DNA of 64,000 nt from Neofusicoccum parvum (GCA_020912385.1 CP087206.1:2294001-2358000); one strand, 5' to 3'. Counted from the stretch's first letter, positions 1-12,323 are shown. Made by a program: numbers and translations. Notes: generated by a model from the letters alone, not told the origin.

Positions 1-3000
1 AAGTTACGTTGCTGAAACGTGGTGTCTCAAGGGAGATGCTGAAGATGGGGGCTTCGGTGACAGTAGTGTAGATGGTGGTTGTTTTGCCGTCGCGCCGCGA
101 AACGGCGCTCCCCGCAACGAGGGGAAGCATGAGAACAGCGTTGATGAGCAACATGTTCGCGTGAGTGTTGGGATTAATTTTTGTAAAATCCTTTCGTAGA
201 CGGCTTGGTTAAGTAGCGCATCCAGAGACAACAGAAGAGCGTTGTTCAAAAATCTGAGATTTGTTTGTTGGCGCTTCCAGCATTGTTCCAAGATGTTCTT
301 CCAGAACAATGTCAGCCTGCAGCTCCGTTTGCAGATCAGGCCAGCGAAAACGCATCGAATTTGATGCCAGGCCGAATAATTCATGCCAGTACATCGATTG
401 AAGTATCATTTCTTGCAAAGCCGAGACTGTTGGTCAGACGAAAGAAAGTACTGAGTCTGACAGCATCTCAGCCAAACAATCATACACGGCACACCTCGGA
501 GATCACAAAATACGCAGTCTCTATCTTGACATCTGCAGAGTTGCAGTACATGTGCAATACAGAACCCTTGCTCTCCCCAAACCACTGCTCACGCACGACG
601 AACCGATCCCCACGACCCATCCAGACGCGTGCGGACCCTCCACCCAGCCATCAAACCCCCACGTCCACATCCCCTTTCACCCACAACGTCAACAATCCGG
701 CCTCTCTTCTAGCAGCCTCTTCCCTACCAGTTTTCACTTAAAGCAACCACACCACCCCGCCAGCCCTCCTCCGCCAGCCCTCGCGCTCGCTCCCGGCACG
801 CCTCTCCTCCGCCTCCGCCTCATCCCCGCCCTGTCCCCGCCCCGCCCAACTCGACCTTCACGCCTCCACCGCATCTCCGTTCGCGCCTCCGCCCGCTCCA
901 GACCGGCCGTTTGCCGCCGCGCCGCTCGCCGCGCGCGCAGCGCCGTGTCCGCGCATCGGCGCCCAGCGGCTGCCTCGGCTTGTCGAGCCGCTGCGGGTGG
1001 CTGGCGGGCATCCGGCTGGCTCTGAAGCGGGCGTGGCGGCGAATGGTGGCGTGGCTCCAGAGCTGACCGCAGGAGGGGGGGCTCATAGCCTAGCTGAAGC
1101 TCGGAGAGGGTGGCGGGAACGGCTGGGATAGTGCTGGCGAGAGGGGGTAGAGATGTGGAAGATAGTGTGAGAGGGGTGGAGGTACAGCTGACGTGGAGCG
1201 GTCGTTTTCGTGGTCGGTTGTGGTGGTGAGGGAGGCATGGGCGGTCAGAGGGATGAGTTCGGTAGGGAGGCGCGGCGAGGGCACTTTCTGCAGCCAAGTA
1301 TGGAAGTTGAGGGAGGCTGGATGTCTCGCAGATGAATTGACAGATGCGTGGGAAATGGTATAATTTCTGAGGATGGAGGTGGCCGTGGTTGCGACAGTGA
1401 TTATCACTGAGGTGCCCTGTGGCCTTAGTCCTTTCCTTTTGGGCCTCTGGGTTTGTTAAAGGGGGCATCGTAGGCTTTTTCGTCTGCAATTTTAGCTTTT
1501 CCGAACCGTCATTACTAAGAGTGCCTGGCCCTGCCGGCGAAGTAACAGCATCGTGGGGATTCCATCTCATCATCGAAAAATGATCGCAGGTCAAGACCAT
1601 CCCAGTGCCTGAGCCATACCTCAAGTGCCCCAGAGATCGGCCTGTAGTCGAAATCTTGGAAATTCGCAATTTGCTCTTAGTTTTGCTCTTCGTCACTATT
1701 GTCGAGTGCATCTACTGCGTTGCGGATTAGACTCTTGAAATTCAACACCAGCTCTCAGCCTCCGCTTTGCTCCTCCTCGAGGTGACCGCGGCTGGCTGTT
1801 GATATTGCTTAGTGGAGTCTGAGTGTTTTACGCGTAAGAATCGAATAAGTCACTGGCTACCATATATTCGATGAGAGGCACAGTTGTTGTGGGGCTTGGG
1901 CGGCGCAGGCGGTGCGGGCAGCGGCACGTAGCAGTGATTGGCACACTGAGCCGCATCGCTATCTCCAAAGACTGCTGACTATAAAGATTCAGAGGATAAT
2001 GCATGCCCTCACGCCGGAAATTGCTCGTCATGGCACGATGCTGCTGGTGTTGATGGTTGGCGCAGCTCGGCTAATTGCACTGAGGGCCGTACAGAGTGCT
2101 GCAACCGACGGTTAGCGCGAAGTGCTTCTGACAACCACACTACTTTGCGAAGTTAGAACGTTCGCTTGGGTAGCTTTGGCATGTGCTTTGAGTGGCCATC
2201 GCACCCGCACGAGTGCTTTGGCTGTGCGAAGCGAAATTCAGGCTCCATTCGCCACGCTGAAAGGATGTGTGCTCTTCACGCTAGCCTTCAGCTGCAGCGC
2301 CTTCGAGATTCGATGAGGTCTGAACGAGGATGAAATTCGTGGAACAAAAGGAGTAGCCAATATACCAATGGCAATGGTGTGGAGCATCAGCTTTTCGGGA
2401 CTTTAGCCAAAGAAGCACATACCTACTTGGCGAATCCTTCAGGAACTGATCTGCAGTTGGGCCTCGTGATTAGTGACTCTTGAGTAAACTGTTCGCGTCT
2501 AGGTCTTGAGGTGTGCAATCGAGAGCGAGCCCGACTACAACGTTCCGAGGATAGACGTTGCGGAAAGAATACTTCAGGCGGCCAGCGGGTTCCAAGGCGG
2601 CGCGATTCACATGGAAGCTTAACAGGACGAACCGCCGAATGGAGGATAGCTCACTCACACCAACACGCCATGTTCGCGCGGAGAGAAAGCCACCGGCGCA
2701 ATTCCACAGCCGTCTCAGTGTGCGGAGACAACATTTGACCACAACAGATTGGGAGAGTCATCCGACATGCTCAACACGCCTGCAGTCAGCTGGGCATGGG
2801 CGCGCATCATCTTAAGGTTTCGATGAAGCTTCAGGCAGATCGTCGGAGTGGTTCGAGCAAGATGGATGTTCCAGGAGCGTGGGCGCAAGGTCCCTCTACG
2901 CGGAACGTCCATGTTTCCGGGCTCCAGAATATCGATGCGCACTGTCCCAATCGAGCGAGAATCGTCGCATTGGTAACCCAACGGCCAGGGTGACCCTTCC

Positions 3001-3889
3001 AGAAGGCAAGCGACGGGCCGAGATTTGGCCTTTCCGCAGGACCGGTGTCAGTCGAACGCCTGTCAGACATCGCGCCTCCCGCTCGCTGCCTGTGAAAGGG
3101 GCCCGCGGATTTGGCACCTGTCTTTCGGGCCGAGGGTGTCTTGGGCGGGCCACTGGCTGCCAAGGCAGAGACAGCCATCCAGCCATTGTACGGATTACAC
3201 ACCACCAGCAACATGGCAGAGAATTGACGCGTCCCTGTGCGGCGGCGGGGGCGGCCATTCGTTTTCTGGCACGGACGGGACGGCACACGTGGGCGCCAAG
3301 GTGCCGGACTCGGTGGCTCGTTGGGCATCAAGCGGCGCACATGGCCAGTAGCGAGGGGCAGAGCGTACCAGACTCCAGCGAGCGGCGTCTGTAGCGGCGG
3401 CAATGGTGATGGTGGTGGTTCAGCTCTCGCAGCGAGAGTCAACGAGGGCGGGAAGGTGTTCTGTCCGGGCCGCGCGGATCAGGCAGGCACAGGTGATCGC
3501 CCCCAGGGACCGCGCCAAGGCTAGAGGGCCCGAGCAATACCCGACTCCGCGCACTCAAAATTCGGGCCTTTTGCCGCGGATCTCCGTCCGCTGCGCGCTC
3601 TCACTCTCTCTCCGACGCCGCCAATTCGCTTCACGCCTCTAGTCTCAGGCAATGGCGTCTTTCAAGCGAGTTTGGGGCCCTGGCCGTTTTCTCCTGGCGC
3701 TGGCGCACCCAGCAGCCGCCGCCACCGCTGGCCTGCATAAGCCTGTCTGACGTCTACTCCTAACACCTGCGCTGCTCGCCCTGCCCTCCGCCATGCTCAG
3801 TCGCTGCTCCGGTTAAGACACCATGAGGACCCGCAATTGCCGTGCCACCACGACCTCGCTCTGCTGCCAATCCGTCTAACACCGCCACA
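1..3889. other. Left-edge region without a recognised gene
   Basis: No reading frame here could be tied to a known family. The longest open frames (minus strand 734-1711 and 2831-3442, plus strand 2879-3394) overlap one another in GC-rich sequence and have Pro/Arg/Ala-rich composition typical of chance frames. A minus-strand frame at 209-418 encodes a more protein-like 69 residues and could be the edge of a degraded or partial gene, but I cannot support it further. The last few hundred bases are pyrimidine-rich and probably hold the promoter and leader of the rhodopsin-like gene that starts at 3890. Confidence 0.4.
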
Positions 3890-5236
3890 ATGGTCCTCGA
3901 CATTCCCGGTGGAAGAGACGACTCTATGTTCATTCTGGGCGGAGTCGGCCTCTTCCTCGTCTGGTCCACTCTTTTAATACGAGTCTACGTGAGAGCACAT
4001 CTGCTGCGTTCCTGGGGATGGGATGACTGGATGATGACGTGCGCCGTTGTCTGTTTCTGCGTTATGGCTGGAGGAATGTTCAGCCTTGCGAAGAACCATT
4101 TCGGCTCACCCGCCTACACTCTACCCATCCCGACATTAATAGAACTATTCAAGGTGCATCACACATCCAATTGCTCGCCGCAACAGTCACTAACGAAGCC
4201 AGGCCACTATTGTTGCAGAACTTGGCTACGTCGCAACATCAATGTCCGTATCTCACCACCCACCTGCATGAAAACACCTGCTCACCATCACCAGGTTCTT
4301 CCGTCTCTGTATTTGCTGTTTTTACCTCCGCCTGACGCCTGTGATGTGGCACATTTGGACGATCCGGGCCCTGATGGCCATCACCACTGTCTACTCAATC
4401 GCCTACTTCTTCATCTTGCTCAACCAATGCACCCCGATATCCTACTTCTGGACAAACTTCACCGGCAAAACGACGGGCACCTGCCTCTCCACACCCGTGG
4501 TCCTCATCACGACCTACGTCCACAACTCCATCTCCGCCGCCGCAGACTGGATGCTCAACAGCCTCCCCCTCTTCATCATCATCCCCTCCGCCATGAACTG
4601 GCGAACCAAAGTCACCGCTCTCTCCCTCCTCGGTCTTGGTGCAGTGTACGTCAATCCATCATCCCTCCATCCCATCCCATCACCCCTCCTCCCAACCCCC
4701 CACCAACATCCCCCCAAAACTAACCCCACTCCCCCAACAGCGCCAGCATCGGCATCATCATCCGCTTCATCGCACTCTTCACCATCACCTCCTCCAACTC
4801 AGCCGTCCCGCTCTCCCCAGCCGTCGCCTTCTGGTCCGCGCTCGAGGCGACGGTCGGCATGACGGCCGCCAACCTAGCGACGTACCGGCCGCTGATCCGG
4901 TCCATCGCGCGGTCGGTGCGCAGCGGGCCCAACACCGACGCGTCGCCGGCGGCGGCGGCAGGCGACAACTCCATCATCAACCTCAGCAAGATCCGGTGGC
5001 CGAGGAGCCGGAGCTCGCGCTCCGCCGCCACGGGCGGCTACCCGCGCGCCGGCTACATCCTGAGCGACGACGAGAGGGACGACGACGACGGGCTGGCGGC
5101 GTGGGAGCACGAGCTCGGGCTGGGCGGCCGCACCACGGCGGGCAGCTCCGTCGACGACAAGAGTCAGCCGCATGTGGTGAGGGTGGGGAGCGAGGAGCAG
5201 CTGACGACGAACTCCTCATACGCGACTAGGGTTTGA
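3890..5236 (+). CDS. Fungal rhodopsin-like integral membrane protein (PTH11-type)
   Basis: Predicted seven-helix plasma-membrane protein of the fungal rhodopsin-like domain family; these are GPCR-like proteins whose ligands are mostly unknown. Four exons fit: 3890-4153, 4219-4247, 4295-4645 and 4741-5236, giving 379 residues. Visible family features are an N-terminal helix followed by RSWGWDDWMM (the conserved W-x-x-D-D-W motif), the CCFYLRLTP helix end, a helix with MAITTVYSIAYFFILLNQC, the NSISAAADWMLNSLPLF helix and a final SALEATVGMTAANLATYRPL segment. The cytosolic tail is rich in Ser, Arg and Asp. The start is the first ATG in frame, in the context CACAATGG. The 29-base second exon and the first intron are the least certain part: they keep frame and use GT-AG sites, but the residues they give do not match family sequence well. 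Confidence 0.85.
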
Positions 5237-5431
5237 ACGGTGTGTACGAATTTTATTGCTGATTCGAGCGACAATGTCTGAAAAGCTGTATGTTCTTCTC
5301 GGTTTCAAAATCTCATATTTCATTTGGTTGATTCGAAGCGTTGATCGTTTGATTCATGCCTGTATAACCACGACTTGCTGAAAGCCGCAGAATCTACCTT
5401 GTACCTTTAACACAGTTCTGAATATTCTCAC

Positions 5432-7701
5432 TCACAATTGCTTGTCCAACGCGGCATAGTCGTTATCATGCTTGATGATGTCTGCCGCCTTCTCCGCCAG
5501 CGCGTACACGGAGCTCTGGCAGTTGCCACTAACGTGGTTCGGGAACACACTGTCAAGTAGTCAGCACCCTTCCGCTACCTGAAATAACGGGGAAGAACTC
5601 GCCTCGCATCGACAATCCTCAACCGCTGTACGCCCTTCACCTTCAACCTCGAATCCACGGTATCGCCCATGGCGCAGCTGCCCACCGAGTGGTACTCGCC
5701 AATGATCCAGTCGCGCACGCCCTGCCGTGAACCCTCGGTGTCCTGCAGGTCCACACTCGGCGCCGGATGGATGCGCTTGCCGAGGTGCGGCGCCAGGGAG
5801 GACGTCTTAGCCGTCTTGTCGGCGAACTTGAGGCCGTTGCCCAGGACAGCGAGGTCAGCAGGATGCTTGAGGTAGGCGGGATCGATCGTGGGGGCTGCGG
5901 ACGGGTCTGATTTCAATGAGGTGGGTTAGTGAAAGAAGCACTTGGAGACAGTGAAGTGGCGAGAGGACTGACCGGCGCTTGAGATGTGGATCGAACCGCG
6001 GGAGACTGGATACTGCAGACAGCAGACCCAAGTGACGCCGGGCTTGGCGGGGTCGCCCGGTGGCCAGAGCTTGGACTGATCATTGACGGCATCAACGCCA
6101 AAATTCGCCATGATAGGAACGAGGATGTACTGGACGTTGGCGGACTTGTCATCCTCAAGGTGCTGAATGACGAGGTCGAGCTGGCGTTTTTGGAAGGCTG
6201 CAACGTGGCTTGGTCAAACCTGCGTCCCTGTCTGAATCTTGTAGGAAGACTTACGCGTGGAGCTCTTCTGGGTCTCCCGGATGCTGGCGATCGTCTCGTC
6301 CAGCTCCTCCTTAGAAGACAATTGCTTGTAACTAACCATCCTTCAGTCAGTCTAGGTCCTTCTCATCACTATATTTTCCCGCCACAGACTCACCTGACGA
6401 AACCCTGTCCGCTAACAACTCCTGTCAGCGGCCCTGCTGCATGTTCCACCAACGCCTTCTGAGCCTCAGCCATGACATCCGGGTGGTACAGGCTGTTCAG
6501 GGATATGCCCCCAGCGGCGAGATCCCATCCAATGCCCGATACGACGTGGTCCTTCAAGCAACCCAATTAGTTCGATGGTGTCTGAGGCTCGGTGGTTGGC
6601 CTGCTTACCTGGTAGTTCTCGCCCACACTTGGTAGGTCAACCTTAACCTCGACGCCCGCCTTCCTCAACACCTCCGGATTGCCAATGCCCGATAGCTCCA
6701 GCAGCTGCGGGCTGTGGATCACGCCGCCGGAGAGAATGACCTCGCGCTTCGCCTTCACCGCATACTTCTCACCAGCATGAGTGAAGTTGACACCGGTCGC
6801 CGTCTTGTTGCTTTCATCCAGAATGATCGATGTCGCCGGCGCCTCGCAGATGACCTTCAGATTCGGCCTCGCCGCATTCTCCTCAAAGTAGCCCCTCGCA
6901 GCATAACTCCTCTTCCCCTTCAGCGGGCCCGTGCGATACACGCTCCCCAGGCCATTGTAAAACCCGTAATGATCGCCGCTCCACGCATCCACCGGCTTCT
7001 TCTTAATGCTCGCGGCGTCGTCAGCGCCGACGAGAAACGCGTCCTCGACGTCGAGGCGGGTGTCGTTGAACGAGGTGTGGATGGGGCCCGAGGTGCCGTG
7101 GTTGGCGCCGACGGTGGCCATGCCGGCGCGGTTGGTGATGGTCTCGGGGACGGGCTCGAGCATCTGGTGCTTGGTAATGTACTGGCGCATCGACGCGAAG
7201 CCCCACGCCGGGTCGTCGGCCAGCGTCGCCCAGTCGTCGTAGTCGCGCTCCGAGCCGCGCACGTACATCATGTAGTTGGTGCCGCTGGAGCCGCCGAGCA
7301 CCTTGCCGCGCGGCACGTGGTGGACGCGGTTGCCGTCGCCGGCCTGGTGGGCGGGTCAGTCTTGTCGGCTGTGAGGAGCGGGGAGTGAGAGAGAGTACCT
7401 GCGGCACGGTCTTGAGGTTCCAGTCGTACTCGGCGTTTCCGAGCATCTGCGTGAACAGCGCGGGCGTGTCGACCAGCGGGTCGTTGAGCTTGTTCTTGCC
7501 GGCTTCGAGCACGCCGACCGTGACGTCCGGGTTCTCGGTCAGGCGGCCGGCGAGCACGAGGCCGGCCGTGCCGCCGCCGATGATCACGTAGTCGTATTCC
7601 TGGGCGAGGAAGTCGGCGGCTGAGGCGGCGAGCGCGGGGAGCTCGTGGTGGTGGCCGTTGGTCCCATTGGTGCCATTCGTACCGTTTGTGGCGTCACCCA
7701 T
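5432..7701 (-). CDS. GMC-family FAD oxidoreductase
   Basis: Flavoenzyme of the glucose-methanol-choline family (alcohol, choline or aryl-alcohol oxidation); the substrate is not predictable. Seven exons (7701-7399, 7343-6609, 6551-6394, 6331-6255, 6197-5973, 5906-5603, 5549-5432) give 639 residues, normal for the family. Residues about 38-50 carry the Rossmann FAD motif [15 protein letters not shown], followed by [11 protein letters not shown] and by the GMC signature [18 protein letters not shown]. The active-site pair is His572 in HSVGSCAMG and Asn610 in [17 protein letters not shown], a His/Asn arrangement known in the family. The N-terminus has four TNG repeats and a His run but no signal peptide, so the enzyme is probably intracellular. 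The last intron (5550-5602) reads as GC-AG, and only that donor restores frame and the conserved C-terminus. Confidence 0.9.
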
Positions 7702-8449
7702 GATGTGCTGGAACTCGGGGGTGGTCTGGGAGGAAATGGAGGGATTGGACAGGCTGGGGAAGACTCTCTGGTGGTAGAGCTGATTATTTATGCTTCCAGG
7801 ACGAGTGGTAGCGATGCCTGGTAGCTTGGCGTATCCTTCGCGCTTGCCAACGGCTGCGCTACTAGACCCTCGTGCTTGCCAGCAGCTGATCCGCTAGAGC
7901 GTTTGCTTCTCTACGCAGGGCAAAGCGTCTAGCGCTTACAGCAATTCGTGGCTTTTACCCCGCAATTGGGCGCTGGACCGGGCCATGTTACGATTGAGGT
8001 AGGACTAAGTGTGGAGCCGTCTGCCCTTTTTCATCAGGCAATCACGCACCACCACACGCCCGCCCAATAGAAGGCAGAGCCTAGCAGAACAGCGTGTATA
8101 CGAGCATTTTGGACCCCAAACAAATCCTCCTCATTGATAACGCAGAACGCGACAACACGGCGGAGGTGACTCTGCCGAAACGTCCGGACAGCGGGCGTCT
8201 TCCGCTCCGCAAAAGGTGCCCGAAGGGGCAGCCCCGGCGTCGTTTTCTCGACTCCAAGGTGCCTGTCCCACCGCCCAGGCCAGGCTCCGGCGGCCTCGCC
8301 CTGAGGCGGCGCGCGTCACCCCCGCTTGTGCCTTCCTCCAGACCCCGCCCTAACCGCTCGCGGAAAGACCGCCCGCTTACTACGACGCCCCACACTCCAA
8401 CAATAGCCGCCGTGCCTGCAGCACAAATCCAAAAGACGACTCAACCGGC
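7702..8449. other. Intergenic region between the GMC promoter side and the MDR gene 3' end
   Basis: No gene is supported. The segment next to 7701 should hold the promoter of the minus-strand GMC oxidoreductase; the segment near 8450 is the 3' flank of the MDR enzyme. A plus-strand frame (8094-8750) runs into the MDR gene antisense and has basic, Pro-rich composition, so I treat it as chance. Confidence 0.5.
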
Positions 8450-9803
8450 TTACGCGATCCTGACGCACACCTTGCCGAAATGCTGCTGCGTCTCCATGTG
8501 CCTGAACGCCTCCTTCGCCTCGTCGAAGTCGAAGACGCGGTCGTCGATGGCCGGCTTGATGCTGCACGCCTCGATCACCCGGTTCATGTCCTCGTACTGC
8601 GTGCGCGGCCCCACGAAGCTCGTGCGCACGATGCAGAAGTGGAAGAACATGTCGAGCAGCTTGGGCTCGTCCTCGCCGTCCTTGACCGCCCCGCCGCGGA
8701 ACCCGACGAGGGAGACGATGCCGCCCCATTTGACCGCCTCCAGAGACTAAACACGCAGCAGACCATCAGCAGCCGTTCGGCCAAACCAAGCCACGTCCAT
8801 CGCGCTCGCCCTACCGGCCCGGAAGGTGAGAGCAATTGGCCAGAATAGGGAAGAACATCACCGTACCTGCTTCACGGTCCTGTGGCCCGCGACGTCAACC
8901 ACCAGATCCACGCCCTCCTGGTTCGGCGTCAACTCCTTCGCGACCTTGCCCCACTCCGGCACGTCCGTGTAATTGATGACATGGTCCGCGCCGAGCTCGC
9001 GCAGCCGCTTCGCCTTCTCCTCCGACGACGTCGTCGCGATGACCTTCGCGCCCGCCGCCTTCGCCAACTGCACATCCCGTCAGCAAATGTCCCATCCCTC
9101 TCAACCCCCTCCGCCCGCGCCCTGCGCAGCAAGGAAAAAAAGGCCTGAGGCCCACCACCCACCTGCACAGCAAAACAGCTCACGCCCCCGGTCCCCTGCG
9201 TCACAACCCACTGCCCGGCCTTGACGCCCCTCCCCTCCAACCCATACAACGCATCCCACGCCGTCAGCGCCGCGCACGGCAACGTCGCGCCCTCGAGCAT
9301 GCTCAGCCCCTTCGGCAGCGCAATCAGATACCTCTCCGGGAACACGCCATGCTGCGCCAACGTCCCCTGCATCGAGCCCCCCAGCACCTTCTCGAGGTGG
9401 CGCGGCTGTACGGGGCCAAACGTGTGATCGCCATTCATGACGGTGGCAACCTGGTCGCCGGCGCGGAAAGCGGTGACGGCGGGCCCGACGGCGAGCACGG
9501 TGCCGGCGCCGTCGGAGCAGGGGATGATGGGCGCGGCGAGCGCCCACGGGTACTGGCCGCGCGCCATGACGAGGTCGCGGTAGTTGAGCGAGGCGGCCGA
9601 GACTGCGGGTTTGCCGTCAGCAACAGGCCGGCGTGGTCGGGGAGGGTTATGCGCGCACGCTTCACGAGCACGTCGTGCGGCCCCAGCGCGGGCAGCGGCG
9701 CCGCCGTTTCCAGCCGCAGCCCGTCGGGCCCGGTGAAGGCGTCGATGACCCAGCGCTGCGTGGTCGTCGGGATCGGGCCGGTGGCCGTTGGCAGGTCGCC
9801 CAT
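8450..9803 (-). CDS. MDR-superfamily NAD(P)H-dependent oxidoreductase (quinone oxidoreductase / zinc-type alcohol dehydrogenase-like)
   Basis: Medium-chain dehydrogenase/reductase, probably NAD(P)H-dependent and cytosolic. Four exons fit: 9803-9659, 9602-9163, 9067-8867 and 8746-8450, giving 360 residues, the usual family length. The N-terminal GroES-like fold shows ASLNYRDLVMARGQYP and IIPCSDGAGTVLAVG. The Rossmann half shows GQWVVTQGTGGVSCFAVQ, then AKAAGAKVIATTSSEEKAKR and LGADHVINY. The structural-zinc four-cysteine loop is absent and the usual catalytic Cys position is not evident, which points to the zinc-free quinone-reductase side of the superfamily. The first intron (9603-9658) restores VLVKLSAASLNYRD. 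The start chosen is the first ATG; the frame extends a little upstream without one. The downstream neighbour on the same strand is the GMC gene, but the spacing of about 750 bases gives no sign of co-transcription. Confidence 0.88.
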
Positions 9804-10314
9804 TGCGTCGGGTGGGCGCGGCAAGGATTGCGGGATGGGATTGATGGGGGGATGCGCTGAACACGGCTGCCCGGTGTGTCGGGAAGGATTGGTGGATGCG
9901 TTTGGAACGCCTTGACGGCTGCACTTGTAGACGGGTGTCCCGCGCGAGCGAGCGAGCGAGCTCTCCCCCCCGCTCCGCGCTATCGGGTGGCCCAGGGAAC
10001 GTCGCTGCGTGCGGCACAGCAGAAGGCGGTGGAAATCGTACGACTCGTGGACGTGCGTTGAGGCCCGCTTTTTTTTGGTGGTCGACGTCAGGGTTGCACA
10101 TATCGGTCGGCCGGCGTGGTGTGGAAGGTCAGGGGAAGTCTAGGAGATGGCGATGAATGGTTGCCGTGTTACGCGGAGAGGTATTTGGATCTTCAGCTTT
10201 GTTGAAACGGTGTTTTGGATCTCTCAATGGGGACCTTCGAGGCTTGATCAGTAAGTTCTCTTATCTGTGATTTGCGGTGGCCTGAGCGGTACTGAAAGCT
10301 CTGGACAACTCCAT
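9804..10314. other. Upstream region of the MDR gene
   Basis: Holds the promoter side of the minus-strand MDR oxidoreductase. There is a short GAGC-type repeat near 9946-9961 and no other structure I can support. Confidence 0.4.
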
Positions 10315-10590
10315 TCAGGATCGTAACATGCGGAGGCGCTTAAGATGGTTGAGCTGCTCTTCCGCTTTGTGCGAAGGATGCCCTTCTCGAAGATGCACAA
10401 CGCCGGTAATGCCTGCCTCGCAGAACATGGGGTATCCAATATATGGAGAAGGGCCGAGAACCCTGTTGAAGATCATGCTACGCCGCGATTCGGAGAAGAA
10501 CTGGCCGAGGATGTGGTTTCTCAAAGGAGAGGGGCCAGTGATTTTTATGAAGAAGCGGGCATTGTTCCAGATGTTCAGGAAAAGTCTCAT
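10315..10590 (-). CDS. Small unknown ORF, possibly a gene fragment
   Basis: A 91-residue frame beginning with ATG and ending with TGA. Its composition is protein-like rather than low-complexity: hydrophobic and charged residues alternate (for example NARFFIKITGPSPLRNHIL), and third positions favour C/G in the first half. I do not recognise the family. It lies alone between the MDR gene and the first unknown paralogue. It may be a real short gene, one exon of a longer gene, or a decayed remnant. Confidence 0.3.
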   Translation of the reverse strand: MRLFLNIWNNARFFIKITGPSPLRNHILGQFFSESRRSMIFNRVLGPSPYIGYPMFCEAGITGVVHLREGHPSHKAEEQLNHLKRLRMLRS

Positions 10591-10796
10591 TGCCTCTGTT
10601 GTCCATAGTGCAACGGGCAGGGGATCACATCATTTGCAAATACTCTTCCGTCCTAGATTCACCTTGTTTCAGACTGTAAGAGTATTTCGATTCTGAATTA
10701 CAAGCAATTTTGAGTAATAGCCCCTTTGTGTCTCTTTTGCTTGATCGTCTCAAGCAGTTTCAACCACATTTTCAGTCGTTACCCCAAAACACAGTC

Positions 10797-11829
10797 TCAA
10801 ACGCACTTTCGTTTATGCTCGCTGTCCCCATAGTCATTGGCCCAATGCGTCCCTCTCAATCTTGTGCTACGCGGCTTGTAGTCACCCATGGGCGTCATCG
10901 CGTGCACATTAAAAGGTGGAGGATAGGGCCGGACGTGCTCTGACCACATCATAACCTCATCCAGCGTCGTCACAGCAGGGCTGTACGGCGTGAACTGTTC
11001 CCACAGCCAATACGCGAGCTGTTGGCACGGGTCCCCTTTGACAATCTTGTGGAGGGAGCTTCCGGCCGGAAAATCCGTCTTCAGTGCCACGGCGCTGTAG
11101 CCATCCGAATCAAAGTCCTCCGGCCACGCGATCTCCTCCGGAAACTCTCCAATCCAGTCCTGCACCGTCGCAACCCAGGTTTCATTGCCTCTGATCGATA
11201 TGACTACTCCGGGCTGCTTCTTCTCCGTCAAGTCGGCGAAGAAGTATGGTTTATCGACTCCAGTGTCGTCTCTGATCCATATAGGAATAACCTTGAGGTC
11301 CGGGTTGGTCAGGTTTCCATCGGTCAACATGTGTGACCCGTCGCATGTGAGTTGTTCTGGCGCGAAACGGAAATTGTTGGGGTTATTGGCACGGTCGATG
11401 GCGGTGGTGTTATGGACCACCATACTTGCATATGCTTGCCATTCCTCCTACAATGGAAACCCAAGTCAGCTTCATTCAGATAATATGGCTAAGCCTCCTT
11501 ACGTTGCTCCATAGCCAATTTCCAGCCCAAACCATGTCAGGACAGTGCTTGTAAGGTGGTTCAAACTTTCCGGACTGCCAAGGGCCAGTGAAGAATCTCC
11601 CGAGGCGGATATGTGTTTGCCGGTGCGAAAGTTCGTTCATGATCCAGGTGAGAATCATGGGTCGAGGAATTTGGAGTACTTCGGCAGGTGTATCATACAC
11701 CCAGACAATGTTATGGTAGTCGCCCACTTGGGCGGAGAAGTTTCCATCGTTCCGCGACACGTAGAAAGCCTGTCCTTTACGGCGGGATGTGAGGTTTGGG
11801 CCTCTAATGGATATGAACTGCAGCGACAT
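10797..11829 (-). CDS. Unknown protein, paralogue A of a divergent pair
   Basis: Two exons, 11829-11503 and 11447-10797, joined by a 55-base GT-AG intron, give 325 residues. I do not recognise the family and see no signal peptide or membrane segment. The protein can be aligned by eye over most of its length with the divergent neighbour at 12324-13213. Matching blocks are RRKGQAFYV against LPPGQRFYF, WAGNWLWSN against FVGDWLWTR, VIPIWIRDDT against VMPVYIYNYT, GVVISIRGN against GVMIHITQN, and DPCQQLAYWLWEQFTPY against DAFLQLISWLRVLYDYG. The intron falls after the same aligned position (WLWSN or WLWTR) in the same phase. This copy has a longer C-terminal tail ending HKRKCV. The function is unknown; a role as an accessory or effector-like protein would be a guess. 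Confidence 0.72.
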
Positions 11830-12323
11830 TGCGGGTGGTTGTGGTCTGGGCTTGGAGAGTTTGCGCTTTCAAGACATTTACGTTGGCTGAATATTGAAAA
11901 TTGTAGGTCGAAGGTGACATCCGTATTCTGGTCAAACACAGTAAATGCGAGTCGGCACATATTTCACCCGCTTAACACCCACAGCAACACTTTGAGCATT
12001 GACGGTCTTTCACATGGCTTCCAATATCATATATGTGCCTAGACCCATTATGGTAATATTGATGAGCTGAAGACAATTCTGCGCGCAGTCAAGAAGCAAA
12101 TTCGCGGTCACATCACAGGCAAGTTCATTCCACAGTCGCGGGACTAGAAGCAGAGGCGAGAACTTTCTGGCGGGTGAGGGACCGGAACAAGCTAGAAGAT
12201 TGAACCAATTCGGTTTGATGCAATGGTTTCTCTCTCCCCCTCTCTTATAAAAGTGCGCTGGGCTGTGGCAGTGCTATCTCCAGACCAAGTCTATGCACAG
12301 TAGCTTTCACAACAACCTCAAAA
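11830..12323. promoter_or_regulatory. Shared divergent promoter of the paralogue pair
   Basis: The 494 bases between two divergent ATG codons must carry both promoters. On the plus strand TATAAAA lies at 12246-12252, about 75 bases before the plus-strand ATG, preceded by a C/T-rich run; this is a plausible core promoter. I found no equally clear TATA element for the minus-strand gene. Confidence 0.5.

Noticed and set aside
734..1711. 325-codon minus-strand frame near the left edge
   Set aside because: Composition changes from polar to Arg/Pro/Ala-rich in step with local GC content, other frames overlap it, and no domain is seen.
5432..7701. GMC oxidoreductase as an electron-donor partner of the AA9 LPMO
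   Set aside because: The GMC protein has no signal peptide, lacks a cytochrome domain, and lies 55 kb from the LPMO gene.
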